Source: Woeseiaceae bacterium (GTDB lineage: Bacteria > Pseudomonadota > Gammaproteobacteria > Steroidobacterales > Woeseiaceae). From it: a stretch of DNA of 64,000 nt. The notes beneath the pieces were generated by a model. The model did not search any database. It worked only from the letters and a program-made list of their open reading frames with translations, and was not told the DNA's origin. Location of the stretch: positions 310,001-374,000 of the forward strand of contig JANQGQ010000044.1 in assembly GCA_028277185.1 (NCBI GenBank). The letters run 5' to 3'. A program made the translations under genes and the position numbers. This document shows positions 1 through 7,661 of this stretch, piece after piece; within the stretch, counting starts at the first letter, position 1; the number at the start of each line of letters is the position of its first letter.

Positions 1-924
1 GGGCCCCTGATTACGGCGCGGGATACGCCCGACTGGCCGCTGCAGCGAGCGGGGCACGGGGACCTCGCCGAGCTCGACGACGGCAGCTATTGCGCCGTTT
101 ACCTGTGCAGCCGGAGGTCGGAGCGGCTGCCCCACAGTCCGATGGGCCGGGAGACCGCGATTCAGCGAATCCGGATGAGCGAAGACGGCTGGCTGCGGAC
201 GGAAGGGGGCAGCCCACTGCCTGAACTCACGGCCGGGATTGCGTTGGACAACTCGTTCGATGCAGGAGCGACGATCGAGCATGACGACTTCGACGAGCCG
301 CGCCTCGATATCGTCTATCAGTGGTTGCGGACGCCGACCCTGGACGAGTGCTTCAGTCTGGTGGCGCGTCCCGGCTACCTGCGTCTCTACGGTATGGAAT
401 CGCCGGGCAGTCTTTATCGACAGACCCTGATCGCAAGACGTCAGACCGAGTACGTGTGCACGGCGACGACGCTGGTCGAGTTCGAGCCCGTGAGCCCGCA
501 GCAGATGGCCGGACTGATCCTGTACTACAACTCCAGCAAGTTTCACTATCTCTACGTTTCCTGGGACGAAGAACTCGGCAGGCACCTGGGTATCATGAGC
601 TGCGAGGCCGAGTTCGACCTCACAAGCACCTATCCCATTCAGGCAAACAGGATTTCCCTGCCGGAGACGGGTGCGATCCGTCTGCGCATGGCGATCGATC
701 ACGCCAGCGTGCGCTGCGAGTGGTCGCTTGCCCGGAGAGACGAAACGGCCTGGCGGCCGATTTCCACCGTGCTCGACGCGCGGTTCCTGACCGATCAGGC
801 CGGGAAGCCGGAGGGCGAGCAGTTCACCGGGACGTTCATCGGTGTCTGTGCCCACGACGTCAGCGGGCAGCGTGCTCACGCGGACTTCGACTACCTGACG
901 GTCGAGTCTTCGCGCAATCTTTAA
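1..924 (+). CDS. GH43 family beta-xylosidase, 5' end missing
   Basis: The frame is already open at base 1, so only the last 307 residues are visible. The first 50 carry the end of a GH43 catalytic propeller (RAGHGDLAE, then PMGRETAIQ), which in this family lies just before the C-terminal beta-sandwich. Visible residues about 90-305 look like that concanavalin-type domain, with YNSSKFHYLY and a closing DFDYLTVE. The family releases xylose or arabinose from xylo-oligosaccharides. The catalytic acids lie outside the window, so activity cannot be judged. The gene converges on the LacI regulator with a 2-base gap and sits beside xylose genes, which fits use of xylan fragments. Confidence 0.85.
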   Translation, partial: GPLITARDTPDWPLQRAGHGDLAELDDGSYCAVYLCSRRSERLPHSPMGRETAIQRIRMSEDGWLRTEGGSPLPELTAGIALDNSFDAGATIEHDDFDEPRLDIVYQWLRTPTLDECFSLVARPGYLRLYGMESPGSLYRQTLIARRQTEYVCTATTLVEFEPVSPQQMAGLILYYNSSKFHYLYVSWDEELGRHLGIMSCEAEFDLTSTYPIQANRISLPETGAIRLRMAIDHASVRCEWSLARRDETAWRPISTVLDARFLTDQAGKPEGEQFTGTFIGVCAHDVSGQRAHADFDYLTVESSRNL

Positions 925-926
925 GT

Positions 927-1964
927 CTATTCCGCGGCCGGTTCGGCGACCGACTCGCGAACGATGAGTCGGTGCGCGACGAGTTCCGGACGATTGTCTC
1001 CCGAACTGCTCTGGCGACCCTGCTCGATCTCCCGGCACAGCCGGTACATCACGCGTTCGCCGATCTCCGTCGCCGGCTGGCTGATCGTGGTCAGGGGCGG
1101 ATCGGTAACGGCGGCGTAGCGGGTGTCGTCGAAGCCCATGACGGACAGGTCGGCGGGAACCCGCATGCCGACGGATTTCGCGCTGTGCAGACAGCCGATC
1201 GCCATCTCGTCGGTCGTGCAGAACACCGCGGTCGGGCGATGGCTGTGGTTGAGAAGGCTGCGGGTTGCGCGTATCGCGCCTTCGATGGTGAGGTCGCCGT
1301 TCACGACCCAGCCGTCCTCGATGCCGAGCTCCGCCTCGTGCATGGCCGCCCGATAGCCGAACTCGCGATCTTTGGTCAGGAGCGAGTTTGCGGCCCCACA
1401 GATGAGGCCGATGCGCGTGTGGCCGCGCGAGATGAGGTAGTTCGTCGCCTCCTTCGCCGCGGCGACATTGTCGATGTGAACGCTGGGGAACACCGTCAGT
1501 TCGGGCGCCACCGTTTCGCAGCCGACGACGATCGGCAGCGCCCGGTGACTCTTGGCCGAGAGCACCTCCGTGCCGAACGGCGACATACTGGCGAGGAGAA
1601 TGATGCCGTCCGTCTGCCGTGAGACGACCATCGCCGCTATCTCGTCGGCGGTCATGGTGTTGAACTGCGTTTCGTTGATGATGATGGAATAACCCTTGGC
1701 GTCCGCGGCGTTGCGGATGCCGCGCATCACGTCCGTGAAGAACGGATCGCCGATCGACGGCAGCACGACCATGACGACGTTCGTCCGGCCGCGCCGAAAG
1801 CTCTGCGCCAGCGTGTTCGGCGTGTAGCCCGTCTTGAGGATGGCGTCCTGGACCTTGATCCGGGTCTTCTCGGAGACCTTGTCCGGGCTGTTCATGCAGC
1901 GCGAGACCGTGGCGATCGATACGCCGGCGATCCTGGCGACCTCTTTGATGGATGCGGTTGTCAA
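927..1964 (-). CDS. LacI family transcriptional regulator, probably of xylose genes
   Basis: This 345-residue protein has the usual LacI layout. Residues 5-35 hold the helix-turn-helix (IKEVARIAGVSIATVSR) and hinge region, followed by a periplasmic-binding-like sensor domain from about 60 to 335 (GRTNVVMVVLPSIGDPFF, MGFDDTRYAAVTDPPLTT). It is transcribed away from the epimerase-xylulokinase-isomerase run, and a perfect 14-bp LacI-type palindrome lies between them. By position it most likely represses these genes and itself until xylose or a xylo-oligosaccharide binds. The ligand is an inference from the neighbours. Length and domain order are normal for the family. Confidence 0.9.
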   Translation of the reverse strand: MTTASIKEVARIAGVSIATVSRCMNSPDKVSEKTRIKVQDAILKTGYTPNTLAQSFRRGRTNVVMVVLPSIGDPFFTDVMRGIRNAADAKGYSIIINETQFNTMTADEIAAMVVSRQTDGIILLASMSPFGTEVLSAKSHRALPIVVGCETVAPELTVFPSVHIDNVAAAKEATNYLISRGHTRIGLICGAANSLLTKDREFGYRAAMHEAELGIEDGWVVNGDLTIEGAIRATRSLLNHSHRPTAVFCTTDEMAIGCLHSAKSVGMRVPADLSVMGFDDTRYAAVTDPPLTTISQPATEIGERVMYRLCREIEQGRQSSSGDNRPELVAHRLIVRESVAEPAAE

Positions 1965-1993
1965 TGCACTGCTCGTCTCAAGGCTTCGCGCGT

Positions 1994-2012
1994 CATTCCC
2001 CGCGCGGGAATG
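1994..2012. other. Inverted repeat in the lacI leader
   Basis: Arms CATTCCC and GGGAATG are separated by CGCGC, 30 bases upstream of the lacI start. It could form a short hairpin in the lacI transcript or be a second binding site. The sequence gives no way to choose. Confidence 0.35.
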
Positions 2013-2070
2013 CGCTTAACTATATGAAAATAAGCGTATTATTTTTTGCCGAAAGGTGCAAAGAGTTTAC

Positions 2071-2084
2071 TGTAAACGTTTACA
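2071..2084. promoter_or_regulatory. LacI-family operator
   Basis: TGTAAACGTTTACA is a perfect 14-bp palindrome with the central CG typical of LacI-family sites. It lies in the divergent region between the lacI gene (starts 1964) and the epimerase-xylB-xylA run, placed to control both directions. Confidence 0.8.
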
Positions 2085-2219
2085 TTTTGCACGCAGACTG
2101 GCAGAATCGAAAGCGTTTGACGGCACACCGCCAACCGGCCGGAGCAAATCATCGCCATCGCGTGCACCACCCGCCGCGCTCCTCAGAGCGCGATACTGAC
2201 CAACCGCTCGGGCATCGAG

Positions 2220-3203
2220 GTGTCGCTGCTCGGGACGGGGGCGGCGATCCAGGCGATCCGGGTTCACACGCCCGATGGAGGGGTCGATACGGTGCTGGGC
2301 TATCCGACGGCAGAAGCTTATCGGTCGGATCCGTACTACATGGGGGCGACGCTGGGCCGCTACGCGAATCGCATACGCGGCGCCCGCTGCGAGATCGGCG
2401 ATGAGCGGGTCGTGCTCGACGCCAATCACGGCGAGCATTGTCTGCACGGCGGGCGAGAGGCCTTGAGCTCGAGGGTCTGGAATCTGGCATGGCTTCGGGA
2501 AGAGAGCCAGGCGATGTTCGAATACACGTCGCCGCACGGAGAGAGCGGGTTTCCCGGAACGCTCGATGTCTCCGTGCGCTACGCTTTGCGGAGCAAAGCG
2601 CTCGCGATCCTGCTGACGGCTCGGAGCGATCGCGATACGGTCGTCAATCTGTCGAACCACGCGTACTTCAACCTCGCCGGGTCCGGTGACGTCCGCGATC
2701 ACTCGGTTCGTATCAACGCCGGCGGCTATACACCCGTCGATGCGGAAGGGATTCCGACGGGCACGATAGCGCCGGTTGCCGATACGGTTTTCGATCTTCG
2801 GCAACCGACGCGCCTGGCCGACCGTTTGGGCGACGTGGCCGGCGGTTTCGATCAGAACTACGTGCTCGACAAGGATCGCGGTGCCTCGTTCCACTTTGCG
2901 GAGCACAGGGCGCCGCTTGCGGCATCCGCGGTTTCCGCCGAAACGGGCATCCGTCTGAACGTCTATACCACTCAGCCCGGGCTGCAGTTCTACACGGGAC
3001 AGCACCTGGGCGACCCCTTCTTTCCGTTTCAGGGCATGTGTTTCGAGCCGCAGGCTTTTCCCGACGCACCCAACGTACCCGGCTTTCCGTCGACGTATCT
3101 CCGCGCCGGAGAGACGTATCGGGAACTGATCGTTTATGAGTTCGATTTCCCTGAAGTCGATTATCCCGACGCCGGACCCTCCGGCACGGAGCGCGGTCGA
3201 TGA
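2220..3203 (+). CDS. Aldose 1-epimerase (mutarotase), start uncertain
   Basis: The enzyme interconverts the alpha and beta anomers of sugars such as xylose before isomerisation. Counting from GTG 2220, it shows the family residues His76 (HCLHGG), His147 (SNHAYFNLAG) and Glu276 (CFEPQAFPDAPN), the last being the expected general base. The start is a problem: similarity to the family continues upstream in frame (SAILTNRSGIEVSLLG), and the frame is open back to 2121, but it holds no ATG, GTG or TTG. A GGAG at 2141-2144 precedes an ATC codon at 2151. The true start may be non-standard, or the sequence may contain a small error. The stop overlaps the xylulokinase ATG by 4 bases, so the two are translationally coupled. 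Confidence 0.85.
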   Translation: MSLLGTGAAIQAIRVHTPDGGVDTVLGYPTAEAYRSDPYYMGATLGRYANRIRGARCEIGDERVVLDANHGEHCLHGGREALSSRVWNLAWLREESQAMFEYTSPHGESGFPGTLDVSVRYALRSKALAILLTARSDRDTVVNLSNHAYFNLAGSGDVRDHSVRINAGGYTPVDAEGIPTGTIAPVADTVFDLRQPTRLADRLGDVAGGFDQNYVLDKDRGASFHFAEHRAPLAASAVSAETGIRLNVYTTQPGLQFYTGQHLGDPFFPFQGMCFEPQAFPDAPNVPGFPSTYLRAGETYRELIVYEFDFPEVDYPDAGPSGTERGR

Positions 3204-4678
3204 GGACCGTCGTCGGCGTCGATCTGGGCACGCAGGCCGTCAAGGTTCTGTTCTACGACTGCGACAGAAAGGAAGCTGCCGCGGTCGAAAGCGCTCCGCT
3301 CGAGCTCTACCAGAACGTGGGCGGCGTCGCCGAGCAGCAGCATCACTGGTGGCTCACGGCGCTCAAGGATGCCTTCGGCCGCGTGGGGCAGGACGTTCGG
3401 CGGTCCGCCGCCGCCGTTGCGGTGTCCGGCCAGCAGCACGGGTTCGTCGCCGTCGACGAGGCGAACGAAGTGCTCGCTCCCGTCAAGCTGTGGTGCGACA
3501 CCTCGACGGAGCGCGAGAGCGCGGAGATCATGCACGCGTTCGGCGGCGTCGAAGCCAGCATCGAACGGACCGGCAATGCCATACTGCCCGGCTACACGGC
3601 ATCCAAGATCCGCTGGCTCAAAGAAGCGCATCCGCGGGCGTACGGCAAACTCGATGCCATATTGCTGCCGCACGATTTCGTCAATCTTTACCTCACCGGT
3701 GAGCGGTGCATGGAACTCGGCGACGCGTCCGGTACGGGCTTCCTGAGCATCCGGCGCCGGGACTGGGACGCCGACATGCTGCGGGCGATCGATCCGGACC
3801 GCGATCTGCGCGACTGCCTTCCGCGTCTGCGCCGCGACAACGAAGCGATAGGCGGCCTGCTCCCGCAGGTAGCCGGCGAACTCGGTCTGCCGTCCGGCAT
3901 CCCCGTTGCCATTGGTGGCGGCGACAACATGATGGCGGCGATCGGCACGGGCAACGTCCGTCCAGGCAACCTCACGATGAGCCTCGGCACCTCGGGCACG
4001 GTGTACGCCTATGCCGACGAGCCGGTCATCGACCCGAAAGGCAACATCGCGGCATTCTGTTCGTCGACGGGGGGATGGCTGCCGCTGCTGTGCACGATGA
4101 ACTGCACGGTGAGCACCGAGCTGATGCGCGGCTTGCTCGGCGCGGACCTGTCCACGTTCGAGGCGCAGATCGGCAGCGCCGCGAGAGGCTCCGAAGGCGT
4201 GCTGACTCTGCCCTTCTTCAACGGCGAGCGCACTCCGAACCTCCCCAACGCGAAGGGTTGCATCGTCGGTCTCAATGGCCGTAACACGAAGCCCGAGAAT
4301 CTGCTCCGTTCCGCCGTCGAAGGCGCTACGTTCGCGCTGAAAGTCGGCATCGACGAGCTCGCGGCACTCGGCGTGTCGGCGACCAACATCGTGCTCACCG
4401 GAGGCGGCGTCAAGAGCCCCGAGTGGCGGCAGATCGTTGCCGACATCTGCGCTTCCCCGGTCACGGTGTACGAGCAGGAGGGCGCTGCTTTCGGCGCCGC
4501 ACTGCAGGCGCTGCAGATACTCGAGCCAGGCTCGTCCATCGAGGAACTCACGGAAGCGCACTTGACGCGCGACGGCAGCCGCTGCTGCGAGCCGCAGCGC
4601 GCGGCGGTCAACCAGTATCGGGACGCTTACGGTCACTACCAGGAGGCAGTGACCGCGGTTTCCGCACTCTACGCTTAG
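3200..4678 (+). CDS. xylB: Xylulokinase
   Basis: This FGGY-family kinase phosphorylates D-xylulose to xylulose 5-phosphate for the pentose phosphate pathway. At 492 residues it has normal length. It shows the N-terminal phosphate loop VGVDLGTQAVK (5-15), the SGQQHG motif (76-81) typical of xylulokinases, the catalytic Asp at 242 (GGGDNMMAAIGTG) and a C-terminal TGGGVKSPEWRQ adenosine-site motif. The ATG overlaps the epimerase stop (ATGA), and the xylose isomerase follows 39 bases later, giving an epimerase-xylB-xylA operon behind the LacI operator. Confidence 0.95.
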   Translation: MRTVVGVDLGTQAVKVLFYDCDRKEAAAVESAPLELYQNVGGVAEQQHHWWLTALKDAFGRVGQDVRRSAAAVAVSGQQHGFVAVDEANEVLAPVKLWCDTSTERESAEIMHAFGGVEASIERTGNAILPGYTASKIRWLKEAHPRAYGKLDAILLPHDFVNLYLTGERCMELGDASGTGFLSIRRRDWDADMLRAIDPDRDLRDCLPRLRRDNEAIGGLLPQVAGELGLPSGIPVAIGGGDNMMAAIGTGNVRPGNLTMSLGTSGTVYAYADEPVIDPKGNIAAFCSSTGGWLPLLCTMNCTVSTELMRGLLGADLSTFEAQIGSAARGSEGVLTLPFFNGERTPNLPNAKGCIVGLNGRNTKPENLLRSAVEGATFALKVGIDELAALGVSATNIVLTGGGVKSPEWRQIVADICASPVTVYEQEGAAFGAALQALQILEPGSSIEELTEAHLTRDGSRCCEPQRAAVNQYRDAYGHYQEAVTAVSALYA

Positions 4679-4717
4679 GTTCAGGAAGACGAAACAAATG
4701 ACAAGGCAGGTGGATTC

Positions 4718-6061
4718 ATGAGGCGAACCGTATTCATCGGCGAGCGCGAGTACTTCCCGGGCATCGGCCAGATTCAGTACGAGGGGCGCGAGTCCGACAA
4801 TCCTCTCGCCTTCAAGAGCTACGACCCGACTCGCGTCGTCGCGGGCAAGACGATGGAGGAGCACTTGCGATTTGCGGCGTGCTATTGGCATTCGTTTTGC
4901 GCGACCGGGGCGGATCCGTTCGGTCCGGGCACCCGCGTTCATCCATGGGCGACGGGCAAGACCCCGCGCGACCGGTCGCGGGAGCGCGTCGACGCCGCCT
5001 TCGAGTTTTTCAGCAAGCTGAACATACCGTTCTGGTGCTTTCACGATTTCGACCTCGCTTTCGAGGGCGGCACCGTCAGCGAGTCGGAGCAGAACCTCTG
5101 CGAGATGGTCGAGCTGGCGCGAGAGCGTCAGGATGCGACGGGCGTTTCGCTCTTGTGGGGCACCGCGAATCTCTTTTCGCACCCGCGCTACATGAACGGT
5201 GCGTCGACGAATCCTGACTTCGCGGTCGTCACTTACGCCGCGGCTCAGGTCAAGGCGGCTCTGGATGCGACCGTGGAACTCGGTGGCAGCAACTACGTCT
5301 TCTGGGGCGGTCGGGAAGGCTACGCCTGTCTGCAGAACACCGACACGCGCCGCGAACTCGAACACATGGCCATCTTTCTCGAAAGAGCCCGGGACTACGG
5401 CCGGTCCATCGGTTTCGACGGGACGTTTCTTATCGAGCCCAAACCGATGGAGCCGATGAAGCACCAGTACGACTTCGATGCCCAGACCGTAATCGGCTTT
5501 CTGCGCCACCACGGGCTGGCCGGCGACTTCAAGCTGAACGTCGAGGCCAATCATGCGACGCTGGCCGGGCACTCGTTCGCACACGACTTGAGGATGGCGG
5601 CCGACGCTGGGCTACTCGGATCGATCGATGCGAACCGGGGCGATCCGCAGAACGGCTGGGACACGGATCAATTCCCGCTGGACCTCTACGATTGCGTGCA
5701 CGGCATGATGGTCGTGCTCGAAGCGGGCGGCCTCGGCGACGGCGGACTCAACTTCGACGCCAAGGTGCGACGCGAGTCGACAGACCCGGAAGACCTGTTC
5801 ATCGCACACATCGGCGGTATGGATTCCTGGGCCCGCGGCCTGCTGGTCGCGGAACGCGTCCTGGCGGATGCGCGCCTGACCGAACTGATCGGCGATCGTT
5901 ATCGCAGTTTCGACAGCGGCGCAGGCGCCCGTTTCGAACGGCGCGACCTGGACCTCGTCGCCCTCAGGGACCTGGCCGCGTCAGCCGGGCAGCCGGAGGC
6001 GCGGAGCGGCAAGCAGGAACTCGTCGAGAACCTGATCAACGACCATATCGTTGCCGGCTAG
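4718..6061 (+). CDS. xylA: Xylose isomerase
   Basis: This cytoplasmic enzyme converts D-xylose to D-xylulose. The 447-residue length fits the longer class II group. Key residues are all present: His109 and Asp112 (CFHDFD), the WGGREGYACLQNT block near 197-209, metal ligands Glu240 (IEPKPMEPMKHQYDFD) and Glu276 (NVEANHATLAGH), and the second metal site SIDANRGDPQNGWDTDQFP with Asp304, Asp309 and Asp315. An AGGTGG ribosome site lies 5 bases before the ATG. It is the last gene of the xylose operon. Confidence 0.97.
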   Translation: MRRTVFIGEREYFPGIGQIQYEGRESDNPLAFKSYDPTRVVAGKTMEEHLRFAACYWHSFCATGADPFGPGTRVHPWATGKTPRDRSRERVDAAFEFFSKLNIPFWCFHDFDLAFEGGTVSESEQNLCEMVELARERQDATGVSLLWGTANLFSHPRYMNGASTNPDFAVVTYAAAQVKAALDATVELGGSNYVFWGGREGYACLQNTDTRRELEHMAIFLERARDYGRSIGFDGTFLIEPKPMEPMKHQYDFDAQTVIGFLRHHGLAGDFKLNVEANHATLAGHSFAHDLRMAADAGLLGSIDANRGDPQNGWDTDQFPLDLYDCVHGMMVVLEAGGLGDGGLNFDAKVRRESTDPEDLFIAHIGGMDSWARGLLVAERVLADARLTELIGDRYRSFDSGAGARFERRDLDLVALRDLAASAGQPEARSGKQELVENLINDHIVAG

Positions 6062-6076
6062 ACGGCCGTCGTCCCG

Positions 6077-6262
6077 TTAACCGGGATCCAGGTTGTCCAT
6101 GTCCCTGAGCATTAGCCACTCGTCGGAGATTTCCGCCATGCGCTGGCGGTCGGCCTCGGTGCCGCCGACGATCTCGACGGCGCCGGCTTGCGTAGTCAAT
6201 ACGAGAACCGTTGCGGCAACGGCAACACGGGCGACGCTTGCAAGTTGTAGAATGTCGGGCAC
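6077..6262 (-). CDS. Possible 61-residue secreted protein
   Basis: This short frame starts at GTG 6262, with GGAG about 10 bases upstream, in the 374-base gap between xylA and the CoA-transferase gene. Residues 8-28 form a hydrophobic stretch ending in TQAGA, like a signal peptide. The remainder is short and acidic (GGTEADRQRMAEISDEWLM). I do not recognise it. It may be a small exported protein, the remnant of a larger gene, or a chance frame. The rest of the 6062-6435 gap holds only the regulatory dyad at 6323-6344. Confidence 0.3.
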   Translation of the reverse strand: MPDILQLASVARVAVAATVLVLTTQAGAVEIVGGTEADRQRMAEISDEWLMLRDMDNLDPG

Positions 6263-6322
6263 GGCTTTTGGCTCCGTCGTTCGTGCGGTGGGGCCGGGCG
6301 TCGATTGCGCCCAATTAGCCCT

Positions 6323-6344
6323 ATTGTTATATTGATAGGCTTAA
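6323..6344 (+). promoter_or_regulatory. Shared 22-bp dyad, copy 1 (degenerate right arm)
   Basis: The left arm ATTGTTATA matches the consensus AATGWTATA closely and keeps all six invariant columns. The right arm (ATAGGCTTAA) has drifted. It lies 92 bases before the CoA-transferase start. An imperfect inverted repeat (AGCCCTAT ... GATAGGCT) surrounds the same spot. Confidence 0.5.
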
Positions 6345-6435
6345 AAAGACAATACGGGCCAGACCCGGATCCACACGTTTCCTAATCCATTTCCGATGCC
6401 CGGCCGTATCCGGGCACGAGCACTCACAATCGCGC

Positions 6436-7641
6436 ATGACAGACGAGAATACCGAGCGTAAAGGTCCGCTCACCGACATCCGCATGATCGAGTTGGGCCA
6501 GCTCATTGCCGGTCCGTTCTGCGGTCAGTTGTTTGCCGACATGGGCGCCGACGTCATCAAGGTCGAGCCGCCGGGAACCGGCGATCCGATGCGCGTTTGG
6601 GGTCGGGGCGACTATCCGCTCTGGTGGCGGGTCTGTGCGCGCAACAAGCGCGTCGTGACGGCCAATCTTCGCGAGCCCGAGGGGCAAGCGCTGGTCCGCC
6701 GCCTGATCGCCGAGGCCGACGTCGTGCTCGAGAACTTCCGTCCCGGCACGATGGAGCGTTGGGGTCTCAGTTACGAAGAGCTCTCGAAAGACAATCCCGG
6801 GCTGATCATGGTGCGCGTCTCGGGCTACGGCCAGACGGGGCCTTACGCAAAGCGTGCCGGCTATGCCGCGATCGGCGAGGCGATGGGCGGCATGCGCTAT
6901 CTCTGCGGCGAGCCGGACCGGCAGCCGAGCCGCGCCGGCCTGTCGATCGGTGACACGCTTGCGGCAACCTACGCCACCGTGGGCGCGCTCGCGGCGCTGC
7001 ACCACCGCGAGAAAACCGGCGAGGGGCAGGTGATCGATGCGTCGATCTACGAGTCCGTGCTCAACGTCATGGAAGCGACGATCCCCGAGTACACGGTCAG
7101 CAATTACATCCGCGAGCGGTCGGGTTCGACCCTGCCCGGCGTGTCGCCGTCGAACATCTACGACTGCAGCGACGGTATCTTTCTCATTGCCGCCAATCAG
7201 GACACGGTGTTCAAGCGGCTGACCGCCGCGATGGGACAGCCGGAACTCGCGGAGGATCCGCGCTTCGATTCGCACACCTCTCGCGGCGCGAACATGCAGG
7301 AGCTCGACGACATCATCAATGCCTGGACGAAGACGAAGACCGTCGAGGAAGTCGAAGCGCTGATGCAGGAGGCCGGCGTGCCGGCCGGCAAGATCTACCG
7401 TGCACCCGAAATGCTGGACGATCCACACTTCGAGGCACGCGACTCGATAGTCGATACGCCCACCGACGACTGGCCCGACCTCAAGATGCAGAACATCTTC
7501 CCGAAGATGTCGAAGACGCAGGGCGAGATACGCTGGACGGGCAACACGACGCTCGGTGCGCACAACGACGAGGTGTATCGCGAAGTGCTCGGCCTCTCGG
7601 ACGAGGAACTCGAGCGTCTGCGGTCGGCGTCGATTATCTGA
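6436..7641 (+). CDS. CaiB/BaiF family CoA-transferase (class III)
   Basis: Class III enzymes move coenzyme A between carboxylic acids. The 401-residue protein has the family opening (IRMIELGQLIAGPFCGQLFAD), the ENFRPGTMERWGL block at 99-111 and the likely nucleophilic Asp173 in LSIGDTLAA. It is first in a run with hydantoinase A, hydantoinase B and a GntR regulator, with a 20-base gap to the next gene, so its substrate is probably made or used by that pair. A copy of the shared dyad lies upstream. The substrate cannot be read from the sequence. Confidence 0.9.
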   Translation: MTDENTERKGPLTDIRMIELGQLIAGPFCGQLFADMGADVIKVEPPGTGDPMRVWGRGDYPLWWRVCARNKRVVTANLREPEGQALVRRLIAEADVVLENFRPGTMERWGLSYEELSKDNPGLIMVRVSGYGQTGPYAKRAGYAAIGEAMGGMRYLCGEPDRQPSRAGLSIGDTLAATYATVGALAALHHREKTGEGQVIDASIYESVLNVMEATIPEYTVSNYIRERSGSTLPGVSPSNIYDCSDGIFLIAANQDTVFKRLTAAMGQPELAEDPRFDSHTSRGANMQELDDIINAWTKTKTVEEVEALMQEAGVPAGKIYRAPEMLDDPHFEARDSIVDTPTDDWPDLKMQNIFPKMSKTQGEIRWTGNTTLGAHNDEVYREVLGLSDEELERLRSASII

Positions 7642-7661
7642 CACCACTTAGGAGTAAACAC

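Noticed and set aside
3161..5584. Very long open frame (over 800 codons) on the minus strand across the xylB and xylA genes
   Set aside because: The plus strand carries unmistakable xylulokinase and xylose isomerase here. The antisense translation is Arg-, Ala- and Val-rich with no recognisable motif, as expected from GC-rich codon bias.
6071..6090. Terminator after xylA
   Set aside because: A short imperfect CCCG/CCGGG repeat is present, but the stem is too short and no T-run follows.
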